The position numbers and the translations under genes were made by a program. From assembly GCA_963725395.1 (NCBI GenBank), contig CAVRYH010000004.1, forward strand, positions 124,001 through 188,000: a DNA stretch of 64,000 nucleotides. The letters run 5' to 3'. The notes beneath the pieces were generated by a model. It made no database searches. It had not been told where the DNA came from and was given only the letters and a program-made list of their open reading frames with translations. The DNA comes from Bog-756 sp963725395 (lineage in GTDB: Bacteria > Actinomycetota > Acidimicrobiia > Acidimicrobiales > RAAP-2). Position 1 is the stretch's first letter. Each line of letters begins with the position of its first letter. This document shows, one piece after another, positions 34,872 through 43,549 of the stretch.

Positions 34872-36101
34872 ATGGAAGCTACCGACATCGACCTGTGCGA
34901 CCCCGGCAATTTCGTGGAGTCGGTGCCCCACGGGTGGTTCGCCTATCTCCGTCGGGAGAATCCGGTGCAGTGGCACCCGGACCCCGAGGGATTCGCCGAC
35001 GGCTTCTGGTCGGTTACCCGCTATGACGACGCGGTGGCGGTCAACCGTGACTACGAGCACTTCTCCTCCCACCGGGCGGCCACCCTCTTCCACGACTTCG
35101 ACGAGGAGGTTCTCGGGCAGCAGCGGATGATGATGCTGAACATGGACCCCCCGATGCACACCCGCTACCGTCGGCTGGTCAACAAGGGGTTCACGCCACG
35201 CATGATCCGTGACCTCGAGGCCAAGGTGGTGGCCTCCACCGACTCGATCCTCGACGCCGTCTGCGAGCAGGGCTCCGCCGACTTCGTGGAGCAGATCTCC
35301 GCCGAGTTGCCCCTGCAGGTGATCGCCGACCTCATGGGGGTCCCCCAGGAGGACCGCCACCTCGTCTTCGACTGGTCAAACCGGATGGTCGGATCGGACG
35401 ACCCCGAATACCAGGTGTCGGCCGAGGCCGGCGTCCAGGCCTCCATGGAGCTCTTCGCCTATGCCGACGAGTTGTGCGAGAAAAAGCGGATCGACCCCCA
35501 CCAGGATCTCTTCAGCGTCCTGACCCAGGCGGAGATCGAAGGTGACCAGCTGTCCCAGCTCGAGCTCGACCTGTTCTTCCTCCTCCTGGCCGTGGCCGGG
35601 AACGAGACCACCCGCAACCTCATCTCGGGGGCCATGGTGGCGTTCTTCGACAACCCCGATCAGTGGGAGCGTCTCCGGGCCGATCGGTCGCTGCTGCCCT
35701 TGGCCATCGAGGAGATGCTCCGCTACGTGTCGCCCGTGATGCACTTCCGGCGCCAGGCCAGCGCCGATGTGGTCATCGGTAACCAGAAGATCAGTGAGGG
35801 CGACAAGGTGCTGTTCTGGCACATCTCGGCCAACCGGGACGAGTCGGTCTTCACCGACCCGGACCGGTTCGACATCGGCCGGACCCCCAACAACCACATG
35901 GCGTTCGGCGGTGGCGGACCCCACTTCTGCCTGGGTGCCAACCTGGCCCGCATGGAGATCAGGGTGATGTTCGACCGGCTGCTCGACCGGGTGCCCGACA
36001 TCCGGCTCGCCGGTGACGTGCAGCGGCTCCGCTCCAACTTCATCAACGGCGTCAAGCACATCCCGGTGGCATTCACGCCGTCGGCGCCCGTCGGTCGCTG
36101 A
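34872..36101 (+). CDS. CYP125/CYP142/CYP124-type cytochrome P450
   Basis: 409 residues. Heme ligand Cys353 in FGGGGPHFCLGANLAR, I-helix AGNETT at 242-247, ExxR at 281-284. MMMLNMDPPMHTRYRRLVNK, DFVEQISAELPLQVIADLMG and the end LRSNFINGVKHIPV are characteristic of the mycobacterial CYP125/124/142 group, which hydroxylate the terminal methyl of cholesterol or branched lipids. Which of the three it matches best cannot be settled by eye. Context (divergent from the chsE/chsH/ltp2-like operon) favours a CYP125-like C26/C27 sterol oxidase. GGGGAGA precedes the ATG. The LLM gene follows after seven bases. Confidence 0.9.
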   Translation: MEATDIDLCDPGNFVESVPHGWFAYLRRENPVQWHPDPEGFADGFWSVTRYDDAVAVNRDYEHFSSHRAATLFHDFDEEVLGQQRMMMLNMDPPMHTRYRRLVNKGFTPRMIRDLEAKVVASTDSILDAVCEQGSADFVEQISAELPLQVIADLMGVPQEDRHLVFDWSNRMVGSDDPEYQVSAEAGVQASMELFAYADELCEKKRIDPHQDLFSVLTQAEIEGDQLSQLELDLFFLLLAVAGNETTRNLISGAMVAFFDNPDQWERLRADRSLLPLAIEEMLRYVSPVMHFRRQASADVVIGNQKISEGDKVLFWHISANRDESVFTDPDRFDIGRTPNNHMAFGGGGPHFCLGANLARMEIRVMFDRLLDRVPDIRLAGDVQRLRSNFINGVKHIPVAFTPSAPVGR

Positions 36102-36108
36102 CCGACCG

Positions 36109-37002
36109 ATGCGATTCCACCAGGCGGTCACCTTCCTCCCCCTCGAGGACACCATGCATCTGGCCACCGCGGCCGATCGCCTGGGCTACTCGGGCATCTA
36201 CCTCTCCGACCATCTCTTCAATCCCCGCGACCTGGCCTCTCGCTACACGTATTCGAAGGCACCGGACGGGTCGCCGTTCTGGGAGAAGGAGACGGCATGG
36301 CCCGATCCGATGTGCCTCATCTCCGCGTTGGCCGCGGTCACCACCAATCTGAGGTTCACCACCGGCGTCTACATCGCCCCGGTACGCGACCTCATCACCG
36401 TCGCCAAGTCGGTGGGCACCGCCGCCGTGCTGTCCAACAACCGGGTCACCCTGGGAGTCGGCGTGGGCTGGTGCGAAGAGGAGTACGTCCAGACCGGACA
36501 GGACTTCAAGACACGGGGCAAGCGCCTGAACGAGATGATCCCCGCGCTGCGCGCCCTGTGGCAGGGGGACTGGGTCGAGTACCACGGGAAGTACTACGAC
36601 GTCCCCGCCTGCCAGATGAACCCCTCCCCGACGCTCCCGGTGCCGTTCGTCGGAGGTGGTGACTCCGAGGCCGCCATCGTCCGGGCCACGACCCTCTGTG
36701 ACGGCTGGGTCAACACCGGTGCGGCCACCCCGGACGAGGCCTTCGCCCAGGTGGCCCGGATCAAGGACGCACTGAAGCGGGCCGGACGCGAGCATGAGCC
36801 CTTCTCCATCTACGTCGCCGTACGCGCCTACCCCGACCTCGACCTCTACCGTCGGCTCGAGGATGCGGGCGTCACCGACCTGCTGTGCGCACCCTGGATG
36901 GCCGTCAAGGCCAAGGAGGGTGACACACCCGAATCCATCCGTCAGGCCCGGCTCGACGTGAGCGAGCAGTTCGCCGGGCACTTCATCGCCGCCATGGACT
37001 GA
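36109..37002 (+). CDS. LLM-class F420/flavin-dependent oxidoreductase
   Basis: 297 residues from ATG 36109, seven bases after the P450 stop, so almost certainly co-transcribed. Features: MRFHQAVTFLPLEDTMHLAT, GIYLSDHLFNPRD, TTGVYIAPVRDLITVAKSVG, VTLGVGVGWCEEEYVQTGQD, RGKRLNEMIPALRALWQGDW. This is the usual TIM-barrel F420-type pattern. The substrate is unknown; the operon suggests a sterol side-chain or A/B-ring intermediate. Open sequence upstream of 36109 in the same frame is the shadow of the P450. Confidence 0.88.
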   Translation: MRFHQAVTFLPLEDTMHLATAADRLGYSGIYLSDHLFNPRDLASRYTYSKAPDGSPFWEKETAWPDPMCLISALAAVTTNLRFTTGVYIAPVRDLITVAKSVGTAAVLSNNRVTLGVGVGWCEEEYVQTGQDFKTRGKRLNEMIPALRALWQGDWVEYHGKYYDVPACQMNPSPTLPVPFVGGGDSEAAIVRATTLCDGWVNTGAATPDEAFAQVARIKDALKRAGREHEPFSIYVAVRAYPDLDLYRRLEDAGVTDLLCAPWMAVKAKEGDTPESIRQARLDVSEQFAGHFIAAMD

Positions 37003-37048
37003 GGGACGAGAGACCACGCCCGGTCCGGCCGGCGGACATTAGGGTCTT

Positions 37049-37062
37049 TACAGCACGTTCCA
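37049..37062. promoter_or_regulatory. KstR-like operator before the second LLM gene
   Basis: TACAGCACGTTCCA matches TNNAACNNGTTNNA at 7 of 8 fixed positions (AGC for AAC). It is directly followed by the ribosome site GGGAGG and the ATG at 37074, so a bound repressor would sit on the leader. Confidence 0.5.
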
Positions 37063-37073
37063 GGGAGGAACCC

Positions 37074-38108
37074 ATGAAGAACATGAAGCTCGGTCTCCAG
37101 CTCGGCTACTGGGGTTCGGGTCCCCCGGCCAACGCCGTCGAGCTGGTCTCGGAGGCGGAGCGCCTCGGCTTCGACTCGGTGTGGACGGCGGAGGCCTACG
37201 GCTCCGACGCGCTCACCCCCCTCAGCTGGTGGGGGTCCCAGACCCGACGCGTCCGCCTCGGCACGGCGCTCTGCCAGCTGTCGGCCCGCACCCCCACAGC
37301 CATGGGCATGGCCGCCATCACCCTGGACCATCTCTCCAACGGGCGCTTCGTGCTCGGACTGGGCGTCTCGGGCCCCCAGGTGGTCGAGGGTTGGTACGGG
37401 CAGTCGTTCGAGAAGCCGCTGGCCCGGACCCGCGAGTACGTCGACATCGTGCGCCAGGTCGTCGCCCGCCGGGCGCCGGTGGTCAGTGAGGGACCCCACT
37501 ATCCCCTCCCTTATCCGGGTGGGACCGGACTGGGCAAGGCCCTCAAGCCCATCGTCCATCCACTGCGCCCGGAAATCCCCATCATCCTGGGGGCAGAAGG
37601 ACCAAAGAACGTGGCGCTGGCCGCCGAGATCGGCGACGGGTGGTTCCCCATCTTCTTCTCACCCAATGCCGTGAAGGCCTTCGAACCGGCACTGGCCGAG
37701 GGATTCGCCCGACCCGGAGCCCGGCACTCGGCTAAAGACTTCGAGGTCATCGCCTTTGCCCCCACCCTGATCGACGACGACATCGAGCGGGCCGCCGACA
37801 GCTTCCGCCCGTTCATCGCCCTCTACATCGGGGGCATGGGGGCCAAGTCGATGAACTTCCACTTCGACGTGTTCGCCCGCATGGGCTACGAAGCCGAGGC
37901 CAGCAAGATCCAGGAGCTCTATCTCGAGGGTCGCAAGGACGAGGCCGCGGCTGCGGTGCCCACCTCGCTGATCGAGGACACCGCCCTCATCGGTCCCAAA
38001 GAGAAGATTAGAGACGATCTCGAGGGCTGGCGGGAGTCGATCGCCACGACACTGCTCGTCGCTGGGAGTCCCGACACGCTGCAGACCATGGCCGAGTTGG
38101 TGCTCTGA
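37074..38108 (+). CDS. LLM-class F420-dependent oxidoreductase, Rv3520c-like
   Basis: 344 residues. LGLQLGYWGSGPPANAVELV, FDSVWTAEAYGSDALTPLSW, RLGTALCQLSARTPTAMGMA, LGLGVSGPQVVEGWYGQ and LGAEGPKNVALAAEIGDGWF agree closely with mycobacterial Rv3520c-type proteins, which belong to the sterol regulon there. F420 is the likely cofactor. SD GGGAGG lies five bases before the ATG and a KstR-like site just upstream. It is the last plus-strand gene of the sterol region and converges on the Tad operon. Confidence 0.9.
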   Translation: MKNMKLGLQLGYWGSGPPANAVELVSEAERLGFDSVWTAEAYGSDALTPLSWWGSQTRRVRLGTALCQLSARTPTAMGMAAITLDHLSNGRFVLGLGVSGPQVVEGWYGQSFEKPLARTREYVDIVRQVVARRAPVVSEGPHYPLPYPGGTGLGKALKPIVHPLRPEIPIILGAEGPKNVALAAEIGDGWFPIFFSPNAVKAFEPALAEGFARPGARHSAKDFEVIAFAPTLIDDDIERAADSFRPFIALYIGGMGAKSMNFHFDVFARMGYEAEASKIQELYLEGRKDEAAAAVPTSLIEDTALIGPKEKIRDDLEGWRESIATTLLVAGSPDTLQTMAELVL

Positions 38109-38193
38109 CGGCACCGGCCCTCAGTCCTCTCGGGGACCTCGCTGGAGGAACTCGGACGACCGGAGTTCGAAACGGACCCGGGAGAGCCGGAGT

Positions 38194-41052
38194 TCATAGC
38201 CTGGAGGCAGGGCTGCTGCCGGCCCGTTTCCCGGCTCCCCGGCGCGTGAGCGACCGGTAGAGGTCGATGGTGCTCGGATGGACCGAGTCGAACGGTTCGA
38301 CGTCGTCGGCGACGAGCTTCACCAGTTCGGCCATCACCGACTCCACCCCGGCGGGATTGCCACCGAGGTCGGCCGCCCGCATGAGCATGCGGTAGAGCCG
38401 CTCGTCATAGGGACTGACCAGCAATCCTTTTCGGGCCGACCATTCGGCACCCCGTGGATCACCACCGGCGAGACATGCTCCGGCCAGCTTCCCGCTCAGG
38501 TCGACGACCGATGCCTCGATGGCCGGTCCGATGCCCTCGAGGATCGGCCAGTCGTCGGAGCGGATTCCGTCGAAGGGTCGGCCCCGCACCAGGTGCAGGG
38601 CCGCTCTCCAGTCCCCGGCATCGACCGACTCGGCCAGGGAGGAGAACCGAGCCCAATCGGTGACGACCGTCGGGGACAATGCCAGCCGGCCGTGGGAACG
38701 CGGAAGGTGGTCGATCCCGCCAGGGCCCTGGCCCAGCGCCCGACGGGCGACCGATGCCGTCGAGTGGAGACTCGAGGGCGCCATCAGGCGATCCGGCCAC
38801 AGGGCGGTCGCCCACGCTTCGTTCGACGCGCCGTCCGGGTGCATGGCCAGATAGACGACGAGTTCTTTGGCCCATGCCCTCGTGAACTCCCGAGTCGCAC
38901 CGCGGACCTCGACCGGACCGAGCACGTTCACCACGACCACCCCCTCCGGTGGCTCGTCACCGACCGCCGCCATCGGCGACGGTCCGACGGGCGGGCGATG
39001 CGAATCGGTGACCCCTGCGGCCGACCGACCCCGGGGCGAGTCCTCGGGCGAGTCCCCGGTGATTACGGGGATCGGCACGGCGAGGTGCACGTAGGGCTCA
39101 TCAGAGGAGAGCACGGACTCACGATGGGCCGCCAGCTCGAGAAGGCCGGAGACGTCGGAGAGCTCCTCGACCCCCACCATCTGGGGGAACACGACTGATC
39201 CCAAAAGGTCGAGCGGCGACGGCGCCCGACCACCGGTGAGCCTGACCGAGTGGGTCGCGCCGGTCCGCGGGCCGACCATCACGACCGCCATACCGGCATC
39301 GGGGTCCGACGCCGCCTCGAGGAGCTCGCTCGCCTGCGCTTCGTCGACCGTCGATCCACAGATCACCACCGTCGGGTCCCACCGGTCGGAGCCGTCGACC
39401 ACACGACCTTCGGCAAAGCTCCGGTAGTCGGCGGTCCCGAGGAGCCGGTGGGCCTCGATGCGCCGGCAGCAGAGGTCGCGGACCAGTGCCGCCACATCGG
39501 TCGTCGACCGCACGCTGGTGAACCGCTCGAGCTCGGCACCGAAGCCGACCAGGACGAGCTCGAACTGCCCTCCCCAGCGCGAAGTGGCGAGCTCGAGGGC
39601 CAGCGCCCTCACGACTCGGTCGCATCCATCGGCATCACCATCCACGACGAGCGAGCCCAGCGCCTCAAGATTGACCATGACGGTGCCGTCTTCGTCGCTC
39701 CCCGCAGTGACGAGCAGAGGCGCGGGCGATTTCCCCTCGTCCGGGGCATGCGCGGCCCAGCTGCGGCGGGTGAGCGCAGAGCGGTCGACGATGACCGAGG
39801 CAGCATCGTCTTGCAGTGCGAAGTGTTGGGGAAGGCCGGCGGTGGGGTCCAATCGGTCCACCACCAACTCGACGGCATCCCCTTGGACCCGGATGCCCCT
39901 CACGACCGGGACCTCGCCCGGACAATCCCTCCAGTGCCTGCCCATCGAGCGAAGCGCCGTGTCGATCATGGAGGTGACCACTGCACCGTCTCCCATCCGC
40001 AGCCGCTGCTCGACGAGTCGACGCCGCGGATCGGGCAGGCTGATGAGGCGCCCGGTCCCCCGGTGGCGCTGCTGGGCACGCCTCATGCGGTCGAGGAGGC
40101 CGGTGACCCCGGCACCGACGACACTTCCACCCACCGGGAGGAGCGGCTCACCCCTGATCGGGTGGTCAGCACCTCCGCTGGGTCCGGTCGCCGCCTCCGG
40201 GGGGCTCCACCGGTCCTCATCGGCCGGTTGCGGTTCGTCCGCTTCTCCCCGCGGCAAGCGGAGCCGCCATCCGGGGCGGATCCAGTGGTCCGAGCCGAGC
40301 GCGCCCCCATCGGCCTGAGGGATCCCGTAGTTGAGGTCGGCGATCTCCCTCCACCGACGCGACGACCCGAGCCGCTCGGTGGCGATCGACCACAACGTCT
40401 CACGATGGACGACCTGGTGGACGACCGCCACCGGTGTCGAGCCCGTGCGCAACCCGTCTGCGGCTGGGAACGCTCCCACGCGGTCCGTCTCCGGTTCGAC
40501 GGGTGGGTCCGTCAGCCTGATGACCGGGCCGTTGACGCTCGCCCCGACGAGGACAGGCGTGGTAGTCGGCCAGTCGTCCTCCGCGGTGTCGAGGTCGTCG
40601 ATCACCCGCAGAAGCGCTGGCGGGTGTCCACCGGCCGCCACCGCGCTCGGATTCATGACGGCCGGAACGGCCGACCCCGCCCGGCCAGCGACCGAGACGG
40701 CCAGCGCCGTCCCGACCAAGCAGGCGGCGGCCGACTGCAATGCCCGGCTGGCCGGAAGCCGGACCGGCGACCGTCCCGTGGACCAGGCCCGGAGCTCGAG
40801 GACCACACACGACGTCATCCACGCCCACGAGAGCCAGGCCACGAGCAGGGCACCACGCGCCAGCCAATGGACGGCGATCGCGGCATCGAACGGTTGCCGG
40901 GACGAGAGGCCGCCGGCGAGCTGTCGGTAACCCAGATGGGCGAGCGGCCAGCCGCCGACCTCGAACAGCAGGACGGGGATCGTCGTGACGATGACCACCA
41001 GGGCGAGGGAACACACCAGCGGCCATCCCCACCGCCACCTGGCCCTCCTCAT
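38194..41052 (-). CDS. Membrane protein with LysM and C-terminal BTAD domains
   Basis: 952 residues. Hydrophobic segments near 10-30, 65-90 and 105-125; a LysM-like domain about 213-270 (VVHRETLWSIATERLGSSRR); a long middle region with a nucleotide-binding-like or FHA-less alpha/beta pattern; and a C-terminal BTAD (bacterial transcriptional activator) domain about 735-930 (VNVLGPVEVRGATREFTRAW, LAMHPDGASNEAWATALWPD). Actinobacterial proteins of this architecture are often linked to Tad loci, but their role is not known to me. It is the last gene of the Tad operon, and its ribosome site lies inside a strong hairpin (41053-41080). Confidence 0.8.
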   Translation of the reverse strand: MRRARWRWGWPLVCSLALVVIVTTIPVLLFEVGGWPLAHLGYRQLAGGLSSRQPFDAAIAVHWLARGALLVAWLSWAWMTSCVVLELRAWSTGRSPVRLPASRALQSAAACLVGTALAVSVAGRAGSAVPAVMNPSAVAAGGHPPALLRVIDDLDTAEDDWPTTTPVLVGASVNGPVIRLTDPPVEPETDRVGAFPAADGLRTGSTPVAVVHQVVHRETLWSIATERLGSSRRWREIADLNYGIPQADGGALGSDHWIRPGWRLRLPRGEADEPQPADEDRWSPPEAATGPSGGADHPIRGEPLLPVGGSVVGAGVTGLLDRMRRAQQRHRGTGRLISLPDPRRRLVEQRLRMGDGAVVTSMIDTALRSMGRHWRDCPGEVPVVRGIRVQGDAVELVVDRLDPTAGLPQHFALQDDAASVIVDRSALTRRSWAAHAPDEGKSPAPLLVTAGSDEDGTVMVNLEALGSLVVDGDADGCDRVVRALALELATSRWGGQFELVLVGFGAELERFTSVRSTTDVAALVRDLCCRRIEAHRLLGTADYRSFAEGRVVDGSDRWDPTVVICGSTVDEAQASELLEAASDPDAGMAVVMVGPRTGATHSVRLTGGRAPSPLDLLGSVVFPQMVGVEELSDVSGLLELAAHRESVLSSDEPYVHLAVPIPVITGDSPEDSPRGRSAAGVTDSHRPPVGPSPMAAVGDEPPEGVVVVNVLGPVEVRGATREFTRAWAKELVVYLAMHPDGASNEAWATALWPDRLMAPSSLHSTASVARRALGQGPGGIDHLPRSHGRLALSPTVVTDWARFSSLAESVDAGDWRAALHLVRGRPFDGIRSDDWPILEGIGPAIEASVVDLSGKLAGACLAGGDPRGAEWSARKGLLVSPYDERLYRMLMRAADLGGNPAGVESVMAELVKLVADDVEPFDSVHPSTIDLYRSLTRRGAGKRAGSSPASRL

Positions 41053-41080
41053 GAGGGATCCCCCCTCACGGGGATCCCTC
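41053..41080 (-). promoter_or_regulatory. 11-bp perfect hairpin covering the SD of the BTAD gene
   Basis: GAGGGATCCCC (41053-41063) and GGGGATCCCTC (41070-41080) pair perfectly around a 6-base loop. On the minus-strand mRNA the hairpin spans the last codons and stop of the TadG-like gene and ends at the base before the BTAD-gene ATG, so the purine-rich GAGGGGGGAUCCCUC ribosome site is in its 3' arm. It could couple translation or reduce expression of the distal gene. It could also act as a terminator, but there is no U run. Confidence 0.6.
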
Positions 41081-41506
41081 GGTCACGCCCTCGACGTCGA
41101 TGGCCGAGGCGGTGCCGGCCACCGGCAGCGACCTGACGCCCACGATACCCAACAACGCAGTCGGGATCCGATAGCGGATGGACACCGTCACGACACCCGC
41201 CGAGACCGACGCCGTCCCCGGGTGGCCGGCGGCAACGGTGAACGCCTCGGCCGCGGCGACAGCGGCTTGTGGATCCACCTCCACGACACCCGATCTGAGC
41301 GCATCGACCGAGAGTGCCCCGGCACCCGCCCGTGCCGCCTGGCCGGCTTCGTCGACTGCCGCCTGCTGCGCGGCCAGAGCCGTGCCACCGTCGACGACGA
41401 GGCCCGACAATGCCATCAGGGCGGGCACCAACAGGATGACGAACGCACTGATGGAGCCACCGTCGGCTTGCGGTCCCCTGCCCACAGCACGCGCCCCGTC
41501 GTTCAC
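41066..41506 (-). CDS. TadG/TadE-like pilus-associated protein
   Basis: 146 residues from GTG 41506 (GTGA overlap with the upstream gene). A short polar N terminus with GGSISAFVILLVPALMALSG, a type III pseudopilin-like hydrophobic helix, followed by an Ala-rich segment AAQQAAVDEAGQAARAGAGA typical of actinobacterial TadE/G-like proteins (Rv3654c type). It is presumably a minor pilin or assembly factor of the Tad system, anchored in the membrane. Confidence 0.78.
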   Translation of the reverse strand: MNDGARAVGRGPQADGGSISAFVILLVPALMALSGLVVDGGTALAAQQAAVDEAGQAARAGAGALSVDALRSGVVEVDPQAAVAAAEAFTVAAGHPGTASVSAGVVTVSIRYRIPTALLGIVGVRSLPVAGTASAIDVEGVTEGSP

Positions 41507-41925
41507 CGCACGGACCGGTAGGGATCGATGGGCGCGGTGGACGACGCCCTCACGACGGTACTGCCCGGAATGCCGGGCACGGAGAGGTCGGACAGGGTGA
41601 CCCGACAGGCCACCGAGACCGTTACGTACCCGCCCGGGTAGAAATGGCCTGTGTCGGTGCTCACCCGGGGACTCGGGCAGATGTGCGAGAGGCCGAGTTC
41701 ACCGACGAGCGCGGCACGTACCGCTCCAGCGGCCGCTTGGGCGGCGTCGGGCTCAACCGCGGCCATCTGGGCTCCCGCCCGGGAGGACTCGACAACCTGC
41801 AGACGCGCCTCGGTGACCCTTCCGAACACCACCGCCAACGCGACCAGGACGAACAAGACCGGGGTCAGGACGGCCAATTCGACGGTCAGGCTGCCCTGGT
41901 CATCGCATCTCCGCCGGTCGCTCAC
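41503..41925 (-). CDS. tadE: TadE-family pseudopilin (second of two)
   Basis: 140 residues from GTG 41925. DDQGSLTVELAVLTPVLFVL gives a TadE helix preceded by Gly and with Glu five residues on, the class III prepilin processing pattern. Then VTEARLQVVESSRAGAQMAA and a C-terminal Cys pair region (HICPSP, VACRV). Overlaps both neighbours by four bases. Minor pilin of the Tad pilus. Confidence 0.82.
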   Translation of the reverse strand: MSDRRRCDDQGSLTVELAVLTPVLFVLVALAVVFGRVTEARLQVVESSRAGAQMAAVEPDAAQAAAGAVRAALVGELGLSHICPSPRVSTDTGHFYPGGYVTVSVACRVTLSDLSVPGIPGSTVVRASSTAPIDPYRSVR

Positions 41926-42380
41926 TCCGACGCCCGAAATTCCTGGATCGGCCCGACCTCGGTCGAGGACACGCGGAGAACCAGTCCGGGGACGATCGAG
42001 ACTGCCGAACCGGTGACAGCGACGCTCTCCGTATCGCCGGGTGCCTGTGTGACGGCCACGGTCGAGTCCCGGAGGGAGGAGCCGTCTCTCCGGGTCACCG
42101 ACTCGGCCTCGGCGGCGCCGGCGGCGGCACCGCCCCCCAACGAACATGCCGCCCTGTCCCCCTCGGAGGCGGCAAGTTGCACCACCTGGGCTGCCTGGGC
42201 CCAGAGTGCGAACTGGACCACCACCAGCAGGATGACCATCAAGATCGGCACGACCAGGACGGCCTCGACCACCGTGGATCCGTCGTCGCGACCGTCGTGG
42301 ATCCGACGCGCACCGGGCCGACCGTGTCCCGGCGCGGGCCCCTGCGTCCTGCGGCCGGCTCCGCTGTACGTCCGTCCCAT
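41922..42380 (-). CDS. tadE: TadE-family pseudopilin (first of two)
   Basis: 152 residues from ATG 42380, which shares one base with the stop of the Flp-like gene. After a basic leader (MGRTYSGAGRRTQG) comes DDGSTVVEAVLVVPILMVIL, again Gly, then Glu at +5 and a hydrophobic helix, then VQLAASEGDRAACSLGGGAA. An open frame upstream overlaps the Flp gene and is not coding. Confidence 0.82.
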   Translation of the reverse strand: MGRTYSGAGRRTQGPAPGHGRPGARRIHDGRDDGSTVVEAVLVVPILMVILLVVVQFALWAQAAQVVQLAASEGDRAACSLGGGAAAGAAEAESVTRRDGSSLRDSTVAVTQAPGDTESVAVTGSAVSIVPGLVLRVSSTEVGPIQEFRASE

Positions 42381-42571
42381 CAGTTGAGGTTGATCGAGTT
42401 CGCCTTGTCGGTGACCTTGGCCACAATGATCGCCCCGACGGCGATGGCCAGGGCGGCGAACACCGCGGTCAGGATGACCTTCTCGACCACGGTCCCGGCT
42501 TCGTTCCATCCCCCCGAAGCGTGCACGCGTGCTCTCAGATAGGTCCAGAGGATGATGAGGTGATCAGGCAT
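42380..42571 (-). CDS. Flp-type small pilin
   Basis: 63 residues from ATG 42571, selected by AAGGAG nine bases upstream (an ATG at 42640 is also in frame). The pattern WNEAGTVVEKVILTAVFAAL, then AIAVGAIIVAKVTDKANSINLN, is one hydrophobic helix after an EAG/TVVE-type processing site. The residue at the cleavage point would be Ala-Gly rather than the standard Gly-Ala/Ser, so processing is inferred. Likely the major subunit of the Tad pilus, located between tadC and the tadE genes. Confidence 0.75.
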   Translation of the reverse strand: MPDHLIILWTYLRARVHASGGWNEAGTVVEKVILTAVFAALAIAVGAIIVAKVTDKANSINLN

Positions 42572-42649
42572 GGTCGTTGCTCCTTGCGTTGCGTCGATGG
42601 AGTGGCGGTCTGATGGTTCTGGTCGGGCTGACGAGATCACGCACAGGAG

Positions 42650-43549
42650 TCAGAAGCCCCCGAGTATGCGGCTGAAGGCCGGGTAGCCGATGAACAGGAG
42701 GAATCCGATCAGGAGCAGCGCACCCGGCAGAAACATCCGCTGGGTGGCGGCATTGGCCCCGGATTCGGCATCGGCCTGTTCATGACGACGCAGAGTCGCC
42801 GACCGCGCCGTGAGCGACTGGCGGATCCGAGCCCCCTCGGTGCCGGCCAGTTGCAAGGTGGCCGACAGCTCAACCAGCTCCCCGACACCCATCTCCTCTC
42901 CGAGCTGACCCAGGGCCGCCCAGGGCGACACACCGCTGTCCCGGGATTTCGAGAGTGCTCTGGCCATCCGCCTGAACGCCCAGTCCGGGCTCACCTCTAC
43001 CGCCGCGAACAGGGCTCCCTCGGTGCCGACGCCCCCAGCGAGACCGAGGACCACGAGGTCGACGAAGGTTCCGACGACGAGCCGCACATGGCGGCGTCGA
43101 TCGGCTGCCGCGCTCCTCAGCTCCGCGACCGGGATGCCCATCCCCGCTGGGATCGCCACCAACGCCAGCACGATCGGCGCGGCAAGAGGAAGCGAGATAC
43201 CGACCAGATGGCCACCGGCCCACAGGAGGGGCGGCAGCAACAAACCGGCACCCCCACCCATCACCATCTTCGTGGCCAGCTCCTCCCACGTCCCACCGGT
43301 GACGCTCAGACAGGACCGGAGAGACGCCCACCGCGGGTTGGAGTGCAGACTGTCGGGCCCCACCCAGAGAACGAGGCGCCGACCCAGTGACTCGTCGATC
43401 CTCCCAGGGGTCGCAAGCAGGCTGCCGACCGTCACGGGTCGGGCCACCGATCGAGCCAACGTCTCCAAACTGGTGGTCGTGCGCCTCAGCCCGAAGAAGA
43501 CGCCGAGGATCCCGATGCCGGCACCGGTTCCCGCGAGGATGACGGCCAT
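42650..43549 (-). CDS. tadC: Tad secretion platform protein TadC
   Basis: 299 residues from ATG 43549, which shares one base with the stop of the tadA-tadB gene. A T2SSF-type platform protein with a start helix (VILAGTGAGIGILGVFFGL), several membrane segments (GLLLPPLLWAGG, PIVLALVAIPAGMGIPV, FLPGALLLIGFLLFIGYPAF) and the conserved FVDLVVLGLAGGVGTEGALF and QLGEEMGVGELVELSATLQL. Works with TadB in the inner membrane. Confidence 0.87.
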   Translation of the reverse strand: MAVILAGTGAGIGILGVFFGLRRTTTSLETLARSVARPVTVGSLLATPGRIDESLGRRLVLWVGPDSLHSNPRWASLRSCLSVTGGTWEELATKMVMGGGAGLLLPPLLWAGGHLVGISLPLAAPIVLALVAIPAGMGIPVAELRSAAADRRRHVRLVVGTFVDLVVLGLAGGVGTEGALFAAVEVSPDWAFRRMARALSKSRDSGVSPWAALGQLGEEMGVGELVELSATLQLAGTEGARIRQSLTARSATLRRHEQADAESGANAATQRMFLPGALLLIGFLLFIGYPAFSRILGGF

